DNA of 64,000 bases from Candidatus Anammoxibacter sp. (GTDB lineage Bacteria > Planctomycetota > Brocadiia > Brocadiales > Anammoxibacteraceae). Within the stretch, counting starts at the first letter, position 1. Each line of letters begins with the position of its first letter. The translations under genes were made by a program, and so were the position numbers. The notes under the pieces were generated by a model, which saw nothing but the letters and a program-made list of their open reading frames with translations, searched no databases and was not told the origin of the DNA. The stretch is from the NCBI GenBank assembly GCA_021777105.1, contig JAIQZQ010000121.1, positions 1 through 64,000 of the forward strand, in the 5' to 3' direction. Shown in pieces: positions 18,810 to 26,418 of this stretch.

Positions 18810-19184
18810 ACCATCCTGACATATGGCATTATTAACAAAAAAAAATAAATGGCGATATGGACAAACGTGGAAAGGGAAAAAGCAAAAGTACTTCGTAATT
18901 ACTCAGCATAAACTCAGAGAAAAGCTAACCACAAATCCACACTAAAAAAAGCACAAGCAATAAAGACGGGATTAACAGGAGAAAGGCAAAAAGCAAAGAA
19001 ATCATAAGATTTCCCTCTTAGGGGCTACACCTCTTTCCCGTTCGTTGTTATTTTTGCGCGTCTTCATAAATAATATGATGCTAACTGACTAACATTAAAT
19101 TATGGTTTTTGAGCAGCCACTAATAGTCCATTTAAATAAGCAGTCCAACATGAATTATCCGGTTTGCTATATAGAAAGGTTATA

Positions 19185-20318
19185 ATGAGCGAATATCAAT
19201 ATTATGAATTTCGAACAATAGATAAGCCCTTGACGGAAGAGCAAAAAGAGGAAGTAGCCTCTCTTTCCAGCCGGGGGCATGTTACATCGAATAATGCCGT
19301 GTTTGTTTATAACTATGGTGATTTCAGGGGCGACGTAAACCGGTTGATGTCAGACTATTTCGATATCATGCTGTATGTGACTAATTGGGGAACAAGGCGC
19401 TTAATGTTTCGCATACCATGTTCTTTAATTGATATTAAAGAAGTCGTTCCTTTTTGTATTTCTGATGATATTACCTTCAGGTCTTCTGATAACGAAAAAT
19501 ATATTATTTTAGATTTAAACTATTATGATGAAGAGTTCGCTGACTGGGTAGAAGGCGAGGGGCAACTGGAAGGGTTAACAGACTTGAGGGAAGAACTGAT
19601 ACATGGTGATTTTAGGTCTCTGTATCTGACATGGTTAAAAGCAGCGGAAAAAGCATGGGAAACCGAGGAGATAGATGAAGATGTTTTGGAACCGCCTGTT
19701 CCTGATGGATTAAAGAACCTCTCTCATGCGCAAAAAGCTTATGCTACATTTTGGGACATTGATGAGGCCATGATAGCTGTGGCAGCCCAACAAAGCTGTG
19801 ATATGCAAGATGAAAAAATAAAAGCTGAGAAATATCTCGATAAATTGCCGGAAAAAGATAAGTATGATTTTCTTGTTCGCTTAAGCCGGGGTGAAAAGAA
19901 CTTGTCAATCCTGCTGAACAGACGTCTTCATGAATTTGCCGAAGAAAAACAACCTGATAATAAAAAAAATACTATTAAAAGAAGAACGATTTCCTCTTTA
20001 ATAGAAATTGCGGATGAGTGGCGCCGAATGAAGAAAGAAGAAAAGAGAAAAAAGGATGAACTTCTCCGTCAAAAGCAACTGGAACTATTGGCAAAAACAA
20101 AAACACAAGTCCTGAATACTATGTACTCATTAATTGAAGATAAAAACTCAAGCGCTTATGATAAAGCTGTTGCCCTTTTAAAAGATCTTCATGACCTGGC
20201 GCAATATCAGGGAGATTTGCCGGCATTCAGGAAAATTATTGTAAAAATTCAGAGTAATTATCCAACCCGCACAGCCTTGTTAAGAAGAATGAGAGATTTA
20301 AAGCTGATTGAAGAGTAA
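19185..20318 (+). CDS. Conserved-looking hypothetical protein with coiled-coil C-terminus
   Basis: A 377-residue protein starting M-S-E-Y-Q-Y-Y-E-F. I chose this ATG because GAAAGG precedes it at good spacing; a longer reading begins 21 bases upstream. The N-terminal half carries an aromatic, beta-type pattern (V-Y-N-Y-G-D-F-R-G-D, then Y-V-T-N-W-G-T-R-R-L-M-F-R-I-P). A strongly acidic middle follows, then a lysine/glutamate coiled coil at about 270-310, and a helical end. I have the impression that proteins with this N-terminus are widespread and unannotated, but I cannot name the family. It shares a promoter cassette with the first DGR target, suggesting linked regulation or common transfer. 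Confidence 0.75.
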   Translation: MSEYQYYEFRTIDKPLTEEQKEEVASLSSRGHVTSNNAVFVYNYGDFRGDVNRLMSDYFDIMLYVTNWGTRRLMFRIPCSLIDIKEVVPFCISDDITFRSSDNEKYIILDLNYYDEEFADWVEGEGQLEGLTDLREELIHGDFRSLYLTWLKAAEKAWETEEIDEDVLEPPVPDGLKNLSHAQKAYATFWDIDEAMIAVAAQQSCDMQDEKIKAEKYLDKLPEKDKYDFLVRLSRGEKNLSILLNRRLHEFAEEKQPDNKKNTIKRRTISSLIEIADEWRRMKKEEKRKKDELLRQKQLELLAKTKTQVLNTMYSLIEDKNSSAYDKAVALLKDLHDLAQYQGDLPAFRKIIVKIQSNYPTRTALLRRMRDLKLIEE

Positions 20319-20568
20319 AAGCGTGTCAAATAACGCTTATTAGTTGTAGTTTACATCTTGTCTGGTTATCAATTATTTCATCAACTTTGCTGGATACCGC
20401 CTGATTTCTTCAACCGGTTGGCTGTTTGCAGTTGGCAAAGAAAGAATAAATTAAAAGCAAAAAGCGTACCCACGAAATGGCATGAAAACAAAGCAAATGC
20501 GAATTAACCGCAAATCGTTACAAAGCCACACAGTAATAAATACGCACGGCGATATGTCGTTAAATATT

Positions 20569-20637
20569 GTATCTATTCAGCGTAATTTCAGTTTAAAACA
20601 TGCATAATTTAATGAGCATGTTAATGACTCCAAATTT
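20569..20637. repeat. Partial MITE-like copy
   Basis: Matches the left part of 18373-18461 (GTATCTATTCAGCGTAATTT, then AAAACATG and GTTAATGAC), with the right end lost. The gap 20319-20906 also contains decayed sequence shared with 21740-21840, and no supported gene. Confidence 0.6.
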
Positions 20638-20906
20638 GTCCGGTTAAAATATGTGGAGTACATCAACCGTGTTGATGTTAGAAAATAAACCATTAACGCG
20701 GTTAATGGACTCCAAACTATTGAAAATTGAAGAATGTTGATTGCAGAATTAAAAGTAAACGCGTGATGCGCGTAACGCAAAGGGCATTGCACGGCGCGGA
20801 AAAGCAAAGGCATGGAACGCGGATAATACTGATGCGCGGATTTACACGGATAAAATCAAAAGCGAATGTGGCGCGCATGGGGCGAAGAGTTCTAAACGTG
20901 AAAGGA

Positions 20907-21292
20907 TTAAGGCTGTTTTTCGTATGGATTTAGTAATTTTAAATCTTTAATATTGTCAAAATCGTTAGTGTTACGGGTGACAAGCGTGACGTTTTGAGTT
21001 AATGCCGATGCCGCTATAATGGAGTCGCCTAGTGACATCTTTCTGATTTGTTTTAATTCAATTGCTTTATCCTTAACCTTGTTTGAAAGCGGGATTTCAT
21101 TGCCTTTAATAAACATTGATTTCAGAATTTCAATATCCTCGGAATCAAGTTTATGGTATCCCAACACTTCTATTTTTGATACTGAAGCATAATAAAATGA
21201 TTGCAAACTAATCAAAATTGGAATGATTCATCTTCATCCGTTTCAGCATTGCCGGCATAAATGAATATATTACTGTCTATAAGGCAAGTCAC
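20907..21292 (-). pseudogene. PIN-domain (VapC-type) toxin, frameshifted
   Basis: Reading from the GTG at 21292 gives V-T-C-L-I-D-S-N-I-F-I-Y-A-G, the start of a PIN ribonuclease with its first catalytic Asp, then a stop after S-F-Q-F. The remainder (S-V-S-K-I-E-V-L-G-Y-H-K-L, then L-G-D-S-I-I-A-A-S-A and T-R-N-T-N-D-F) continues in another frame to 20907. Adding one T to the T run near 21217 would join them into a full-length PIN protein. The start overlaps the 3' end of the antitoxin gene, as in normal vapBC pairs. It is either a true inactivating deletion or a homopolymer sequencing error. Confidence 0.75.
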
Positions 21293-21500
21293 GTTCTCTC
21301 CTTATTGTTTTTTGCCATTGCGCGGGGTCTTTAATACCGCTGAATGTGCCTTTGGCTCTCAGTTTGTTAAGCGGCTCTTTTAACGCGGCCGTTTCGTTTC
21401 GTTCCGTTAATTGTTCATTTAACGACTTTTCAAATTCCTTTATCCTGGCCCTTAGTTCATTTTGCGGGATATTGTCTGGAACATTTACTGTAACCTGCAT
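21270..21500 (-). CDS. Antitoxin of a VapBC-type pair
   Basis: A 76-residue charged helical protein (starting M-Q-V-T-V-N-V-P-D-N-I-P) directly upstream of, and overlapping by about 20 bases, the PIN toxin reading frame. The short beta-strand N-terminus followed by helices suggests a ribbon-helix-helix-like or related antitoxin. The C-terminus (G-I-K-D-P-A-Q-W-Q) would wrap the toxin. AAGGAT precedes the ATG. The name rests mainly on its position. Confidence 0.6.
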   Translation of the reverse strand: MQVTVNVPDNIPQNELRARIKEFEKSLNEQLTERNETAALKEPLNKLRAKGTFSGIKDPAQWQKTIRRERDLPYRQ

Positions 21501-21853
21501 ATTCTTATCCTTAATGTTTGAAAATAATATATGTTTCCATGCAGTATATATTTTTAAAAATGAAATGGCAATTGTTGTTTTAAAAAGCCTGTATAAATCT
21601 GGAAACTATTTGCATGGCGAAAGCGCAAAAACAATTTGCGGTTGGCGAAAATCTAATGCATATTTTTTAACGTGAAATCTTCACATTTTCACACAAATTT
21701 AAACTAATAAAAAGGACAAAAGCAACAGCTACAGACAGGATTAACATGGTTGACAGGATAAAGCCAAATAAAACAAAATCGGATTAATCACAAATTTATA
21801 CAAAACAACGCAGTAACAAATACACTTCTAAATATGTCACAACTTCTTAATAA

Positions 21854-21882
21854 TTGATATTAAAGAATTGTGCGGATATAAT
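21854..21882 (+). promoter_or_regulatory. Sigma-70 promoter of DGR target gene 1
   Basis: TTGATA (21854-21859), exactly 17 bases, TATAAT (21877-21882); transcription would start near 21889, about 55 bases before the ATG at 21944. The cassette is near-identical to 18781-18809. The gap 21501-21943 contains no other supported feature. Confidence 0.75.
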
Positions 21883-21943
21883 ATCTTCCCGACATATGAC
21901 GTTATTAGCGAAAATTAACATTAACCCTTAAAACAGAGGCGTT

Positions 21944-24900
21944 ATGACCAACAAATTTCAAATACTGCACATATCAGACCTGCATATATCCGCTGCCGGA
22001 AAGTTTGACAGGTCAATTGTACTTGATCCTTTGATAGACAGGTTAAAAACTGATAAAGATGAAAATAACATAGTCCCTGAGATTGTTGTGATTTCAGGCG
22101 ATATTGCATCGAGTGGTTTAGAAGTGGAATATAAAGAGGCCGGAAAATTTATTGAAGATCTTTTAAAAGGGTTAAAACTGGCTAAAGATAGACTTTTTAT
22201 TGTGCCGGGCAACCATGATGTTAACCGTAAAAAGTATAGTCCAAGGGAGAGGGATATACCACATTTTGAAGACATGCGGCAACTCAATGATGAGTTGGAA
22301 GATGAACATTATAGAGCTGAACTACTGAAAGGCATGGCCGATTACTTCGTGTTTGTTGGGGAGAACTATAAGCATTTAAAAATGAAACATGAACGGCTGA
22401 TACCGTTTGTGAACGGATATAAATCAAAATGCGGCAAACAAATTGGTCTTGTTGGTCTTAATTCCGCATGGATGTGCAGGAAATCGCCTGATAAGGACAA
22501 GATTGCAATTGGCGAGTATCAGGTTAAAAATGCAATGGATGAATTAAAAAAGCTGGGCAAATTTGACCTTGTAATAAATATTTTTCACCATCCTTTAAAA
22601 TGGTTAATGTCAAAAGAGCAGATAAAATGCAGGCGATATTTTGATGAATCCATATTGCTTGCCGGCCATCTTCACGATGAGGCGTGCAGTTATGAACACG
22701 ATCTTGAATCATGCCTATATAATTTTCAGGCAGGGGGCGCTTATCTTGGCAGTGAATCGTCATGGCCGGCAAGGTATCACTACATAACAATTGATTGGGA
22801 TGAAAAGTCAGTTAATCTCGAATTCAGAGAATATATAGACGGCGAATGGTGTTCCGCCGGATCAGTTGGTAAAGACGGCAGGAAATCATTCGATTTGTTA
22901 GTTAAAAAGACGCCACAAAAGAAGATTGAAGATAAAAAGAAGATTAAGATTGTTCATGAAAACAGCGAAAAATTCGCCTCATACATGAAATACGCCATAA
23001 ACGAGCATCGCTTTCTGCCGACCAAAGGATTTGAGACAAACTTCAGGCAATCCATTGAAATTGAGCATGTCTATATAAACATGCGTGGCTATATACATGG
23101 TTTCGACCATGAAATTAGTATAAAAGATAGACAAACGAGAAAAGATATAATTGGAAGTGGTGATCTTTCCTCAATTGATATAAATGGCGCGTTTAATGCA
23201 TTGAAGCAGAACAGGATTAAAGATATGGCCGTGCTTGGCGATCCCGGCTCAGGCAAAACAACGCTTTTGAAATATATATTGCTTATATTTGCTGAAAATA
23301 GAGCAATGGATAAGTTCGGGATCAATGACAAGGTTGTTCCTTTTTTTGCGCCTTTAAGAGAACTGAAAGATAGCGGTAGTGAAAATTTTGAAGATTTTAT
23401 GATAAGAGTATGCAGACTTAAACAATTTGGGGTGACAAAAACGGTTTTTAAGAAACTGCTGGAAAGCGGCAATGCAGTTATCCTTCTCGATGGTCTGGAT
23501 GAAGTGGTAAATATGAAAAGACGGTTGCAAACATGCAAGTGGATAGATGACGCGAGAAAACTTTACCATGGCACAAGCTTTATAATAACCTCAAGATTCG
23601 CCGGTTACACAGGTGAAAGCAGGCTTGACGGCGGCGTTCTGGAGCTGACAGTGCAAGACTTTACGCCTGATGAAGTTAAGGCTTTTATATTTAAATGGTT
23701 TGAGTCCGTTGAGATTGCCACCCATCCTGGAATGGATGAAAATTTATGTAGAGAGAATGGAAAGGAATCTGCTGTAAAATTATCAGATGTAATTCAAAAA
23801 TCAGGACATTTATTAAAGCTTGCAAAAAATCCTTTGATACTGCAGATAATCGCCCTTATTCATAAAGACAGGGGTGTTCTGCCCCAACGCAGAGTTGAGC
23901 TTTATGTGGAGTGCGTGAACGTGCTGCTCGAAAAGTGGGATACTGCCAAGGGGTTGGACGTCCTCCTTTCAGCGCGCGAGGCGAGATATATTTTGCAGCC
24001 TGTTGCATTATGGTTGCACAAAGAAGTCGGCCGTAAATCCGCTTCAACAGAAGATATTGTGGAAGTGATAAAAAAGCCTTTGGAAGAGATTGGCCGATCA
24101 GGTATTGACCCAACAGAACTACTCGTAAACATCAGAGACCGCAGCGGAATATTTACCGGCTATAGCGAATCTGAGTATGGTTTTGCCCACCTCAGTTTTC
24201 AGGAATATTTGGCCGCTGAGCAAGTCAGAAATATCGGGGTTATTTCATTGCTTGTTGACAACTATCAGGAGAGGTGGTGGCGCGAGGTGATCCTATTATG
24301 CCTGGCGCTTGACAACCCATCGGTCATTGAAGAGTTTATGACAAAGATCATATATACGGAACCTTTTAAGGATGATATAGCGCTTGTTCAAGATGCGATT
24401 AATGATTCAATTAAGAAGCCTTTGCAGGCGTTTATAGCCGCGCTAAATGGTGTGTCACTCTCTTTTGAATCAAGACAAAATGTAATACGTATTGTACAGT
24501 CAATAGGCGGCGATAAAGCAATAGCAGCTCTAAAAAATTCAAATATAAATGATAGTAAAGGGACAATAACTATTCCAGCATTCAAGGTAAGGGGCGCAAT
24601 GTCACAATCAAATCCAGCATTCAAGGTGAGGGGGGTAATGTCACAATCAATAATAAACAAAATCGACGGCTCTGAAATGGTATTAATTCCAGCCGGCGAT
24701 TTCATTTACGGCAGCCGTGAAGATGATAAAATTGCGTCCAGCAATGAAAAACCGCAAAAAATCATAAATTTACCGGACTTTTATATTGATAAATACCCGG
24801 TGACAAACAGCCGGTTTTGCATATTTCTGAATAAGGTTGCGCCTGGGCGCAAAGAGTTGGAGAAATGGATTGATCTTAACGGCAGTTGGGAAAAGGATAA

Positions 24901-25444
24901 ATGCCGTATAAAATTAGCAGGCAAAAAATATAAGGTGGAAGAAGGATTTGATAACTATCCCGTCATTTATGTCTCCTGGTTTGGCGCCGACGCATACGCA
25001 AAGTGGTCAAAAGCGCGGTTGCCGTCTGAAATGGAGTGGGAGAAGGCGGCGCGCGGCGCGGACGGGCTTGTATACCCTTGGGGCAATGAGTTTAACAAAG
25101 ACGCATGCAATTCAAGGGAAAGCGGCATTAGACGAACAACGCCTGTTGATATATACGATAAGGGCAAGAGCGTTTACGGCGTTTATGATATGGCCGGCAA
25201 TGTGTGGGAGTGGACAAGAAGTATATATAAGGAGTACCCATACGACCCAAATGATGGACGGGAAAAGCTGATTGAGTCTGAAGATGCTTGGCCGGTAGTT
25301 CGAGGCGGGAGTTTTTTGCTCAACTCTGGGGGCGTGCGTTGTGCTTGCCGCAGCAGGGGCATGGCTGCTGACTTGGACGACTACATAGGTTTTCGAGTTG
25401 CGCTGTCCCCATCTTCTCTGTACTCTGAAGCCTCTGAACTCTGA
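21944..25444 (+). CDS. DGR target 1: phosphoesterase-NACHT-FGE/C-type-lectin sensor
   Basis: A 1,166-residue NLR-like protein. Residues about 5-300 are a calcineurin-like metallophosphoesterase with every metal motif: D12-x-H14, G-D53, G-N90-H91-D92, H215-H216 and G-H242-L-H244. A NACHT NTPase follows, with Walker A G432-D-P-G-S-G-K-T and Walker B L-L-D-G-L-D-E-V near 513-520, then a helical arm with a W-W-R-E-V motif. A 39-bp tandem duplication (24575-24652) lengthens the linker. The FGE-sulfatase/C-type-lectin fold spans about 912-1155 and ends in the variable region: diversified codons lie between L1126 and I1148, bounded by R-G-G-S-F and G-F-R-V-A-L-S. In STAND proteins the C-terminus senses and the NTPase assembles. 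The phosphoesterase is the probable effector, perhaps cutting nucleic acid or nucleotides. It has its own promoter and heads the DGR cluster. Confidence 0.93.
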   Translation: MTNKFQILHISDLHISAAGKFDRSIVLDPLIDRLKTDKDENNIVPEIVVISGDIASSGLEVEYKEAGKFIEDLLKGLKLAKDRLFIVPGNHDVNRKKYSPRERDIPHFEDMRQLNDELEDEHYRAELLKGMADYFVFVGENYKHLKMKHERLIPFVNGYKSKCGKQIGLVGLNSAWMCRKSPDKDKIAIGEYQVKNAMDELKKLGKFDLVINIFHHPLKWLMSKEQIKCRRYFDESILLAGHLHDEACSYEHDLESCLYNFQAGGAYLGSESSWPARYHYITIDWDEKSVNLEFREYIDGEWCSAGSVGKDGRKSFDLLVKKTPQKKIEDKKKIKIVHENSEKFASYMKYAINEHRFLPTKGFETNFRQSIEIEHVYINMRGYIHGFDHEISIKDRQTRKDIIGSGDLSSIDINGAFNALKQNRIKDMAVLGDPGSGKTTLLKYILLIFAENRAMDKFGINDKVVPFFAPLRELKDSGSENFEDFMIRVCRLKQFGVTKTVFKKLLESGNAVILLDGLDEVVNMKRRLQTCKWIDDARKLYHGTSFIITSRFAGYTGESRLDGGVLELTVQDFTPDEVKAFIFKWFESVEIATHPGMDENLCRENGKESAVKLSDVIQKSGHLLKLAKNPLILQIIALIHKDRGVLPQRRVELYVECVNVLLEKWDTAKGLDVLLSAREARYILQPVALWLHKEVGRKSASTEDIVEVIKKPLEEIGRSGIDPTELLVNIRDRSGIFTGYSESEYGFAHLSFQEYLAAEQVRNIGVISLLVDNYQERWWREVILLCLALDNPSVIEEFMTKIIYTEPFKDDIALVQDAINDSIKKPLQAFIAALNGVSLSFESRQNVIRIVQSIGGDKAIAALKNSNINDSKGTITIPAFKVRGAMSQSNPAFKVRGVMSQSIINKIDGSEMVLIPAGDFIYGSREDDKIASSNEKPQKIINLPDFYIDKYPVTNSRFCIFLNKVAPGRKELEKWIDLNGSWEKDKCRIKLAGKKYKVEEGFDNYPVIYVSWFGADAYAKWSKARLPSEMEWEKAARGADGLVYPWGNEFNKDACNSRESGIRRTTPVDIYDKGKSVYGVYDMAGNVWEWTRSIYKEYPYDPNDGREKLIESEDAWPVVRGGSFLLNSGGVRCACRSRGMAADLDDYIGFRVALSPSSLYSEASEL
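25291..25408 (+). other. DGR variable region VR1
   Basis: A 118-bp segment at the 3' end of target 1 matching the template repeat (26092-26209). I count 15 differences. Every one is at a position where the template has A (A to C, G or T); none is at C, G or T. Eleven codons are changed (1126, 1128-1131, 1137, 1139, 1143, 1145-1147). The 3' boundary GGTTTTCGAGTTGCGCTGTC is the likely initiation-of-mutagenic-homology site. Confidence 0.95.
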
Positions 25445-25461
25445 CTCTGCTGTTAGAGTGT

Positions 25462-25582
25462 GTAGGTTGGGTAGAGTATAGCGAAACCCAACATAAAATA
25501 TTGGAAGCGAATATGGCTCTAACATGATTTGCGGCTGTATTTACGTAAAATGTGTTGGGTTTCGTACCTCTACCCAACCTAC
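25462..25582. repeat. Inverted repeat just downstream of VR1
   Basis: Arms GTAGGTTGGGTAGAG-GCGAAACCCAACA and its near-perfect inverse enclose about 60 bases. It starts about 50 bases after VR1. A second copy lies at the same distance after VR2 (30826-30945). GAACTCTGACTCTGCTGTT flanks it as a direct repeat (25436-25454 and 25589-25607). Hairpins downstream of VR assist target recognition in the best-studied DGR; alternatively it is a common REP/MITE-type repeat. Confidence 0.8.
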
Positions 25583-25676
25583 TTTGGTTGAACTCTGACT
25601 CTGCTGTTGGATAATAAGAATAAATTGAAAATATGTTTAAAAGCATAGCATAAATAATGTAATAAGGAGGTTGTAT

Positions 25677-26021
25677 ATGGCTCAACAGGAAATGCCTATA
25701 TTTACACGAACATTTGATTTTTTAAGTTGGCTTCTGCCGGTATCAAACCATTTTCCCAGGGCTCAACGTCACACATTCACACGCCGTTTGCTGGACGCGG
25801 CTTTTGATTTGCGCGAAAGGCTTGAAGAGGCCAATTTAAGACGAGGAAGCGGGCGTTTGCAAAAATTGTGTCTTGCTGATGAAGCTCTTTCCCGTGTTCG
25901 ATTATATGTGAGATTGGCTGAAAGATGGGGGTGGCTGTCCAGAGGGCAATATGAGCATGTTGCGTTAATGATTGTTGAAATAGGTAGGCTTTTGGGCGGG
26001 TGGAAGAAAATATCAGGTTAA
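25677..26021 (+). CDS. avd: DGR accessory variability determinant (Avd-like)
   Basis: A 114-residue basic, all-helical protein starting M-A-Q-Q-E-M-P-I-F, with an R-L-Y-V-R-L-A-E-R-W-G-W segment and an I-G-R-L-L-G-G-W end. This matches the four-helix-bundle Avd family, whose pentamer binds the DGR reverse transcriptase and template RNA and is needed for mutagenic cDNA synthesis. AAGGAGG lies eight bases before this ATG, which is why I prefer it over a TTG six bases earlier. It sits between VR1 and TR, the usual place for avd. The call rests on family resemblance and position together. Confidence 0.88.
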   Translation: MAQQEMPIFTRTFDFLSWLLPVSNHFPRAQRHTFTRRLLDAAFDLRERLEEANLRRGSGRLQKLCLADEALSRVRLYVRLAERWGWLSRGQYEHVALMIVEIGRLLGGWKKISG

Positions 26022-26091
26022 AATTGCGCGTAAAAATTAGTAATTTTGCCGTGTCAATGTAGTTTGGTTTAAAGGGGTTAGCCTAAGACAG

Positions 26092-26209
26092 GCCGGTAGT
26101 TCGAGGCGGGAGTTTTTTGAACAACACTGAAAACATGCGTTGTGCTTGCCGCAACAGGAACATGGCTGCTAACTTGAACAACAACATAGGTTTTCGAGTT
26201 GCGCTGTCC
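26092..26209 (+). other. DGR template repeat (TR)
   Basis: A 118-bp non-coding copy of the variable regions, between avd and the reverse transcriptase. The sensor part is written almost entirely with AAC, plus ACT, GAA, ATG and ATA codons at the diversified sites. Randomising the A bases of AAC can produce many amino acids but no stop codon. The invariant codons between them (CGT TGT GCT TGC CGC, GCT GCT) lack A. Homology with both VRs ends just after GCGCTGTCC. Confidence 0.96.
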
Positions 26210-26330
26210 ACATTTTTCACAGGCTGGAATTATGCGGCGTCTTGATTTAAGGATTTCGTGTCGAAGCGGAAAATGGCGGGGCTAATTCCCGGCCGGTTTG
26301 TTTCTATTTTGAACCGGGCAAATAACAACA

Positions 26331-26364
26331 GCTTCGTCCCCTGACTTTATGTCTGGGACGAAGC
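26331..26364 (+). ncRNA. Hairpin in the TR-RT spacer (template RNA structure or terminator)
   Basis: A perfect 10-bp stem (GCTTCGTCCC with GGGACGAAGC) with a 14-base loop, between TR and the RT start, followed by AAAATAAAAAAT rather than a T run. In studied DGRs the spacer RNA 3' of TR is structured and primes cDNA synthesis, so this may be part of the template RNA. The spacer 26210-26418 has no ORF of note. Confidence 0.6.
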
Positions 26365-26418
26365 AAAATAAAAAATAGCCAAAGTAGACTGTGTCGTTAG
26401 TTTTTGCAGGCTGAAAAA

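Noticed and set aside
24677-25444. FGE domain as a real sulfatase-activating enzyme
   Set aside because: The segment is fused to NACHT, its C-terminus is hypervariable, and no sulfatase is nearby. A ligand-binding lectin-like role is more likely.
26092-26209. TR read as a degenerate FGE pseudogene fragment
   Set aside because: Differences from both VRs are only at adenines and the segment lies between avd and a DGR RT, which fits a template repeat and not random decay.
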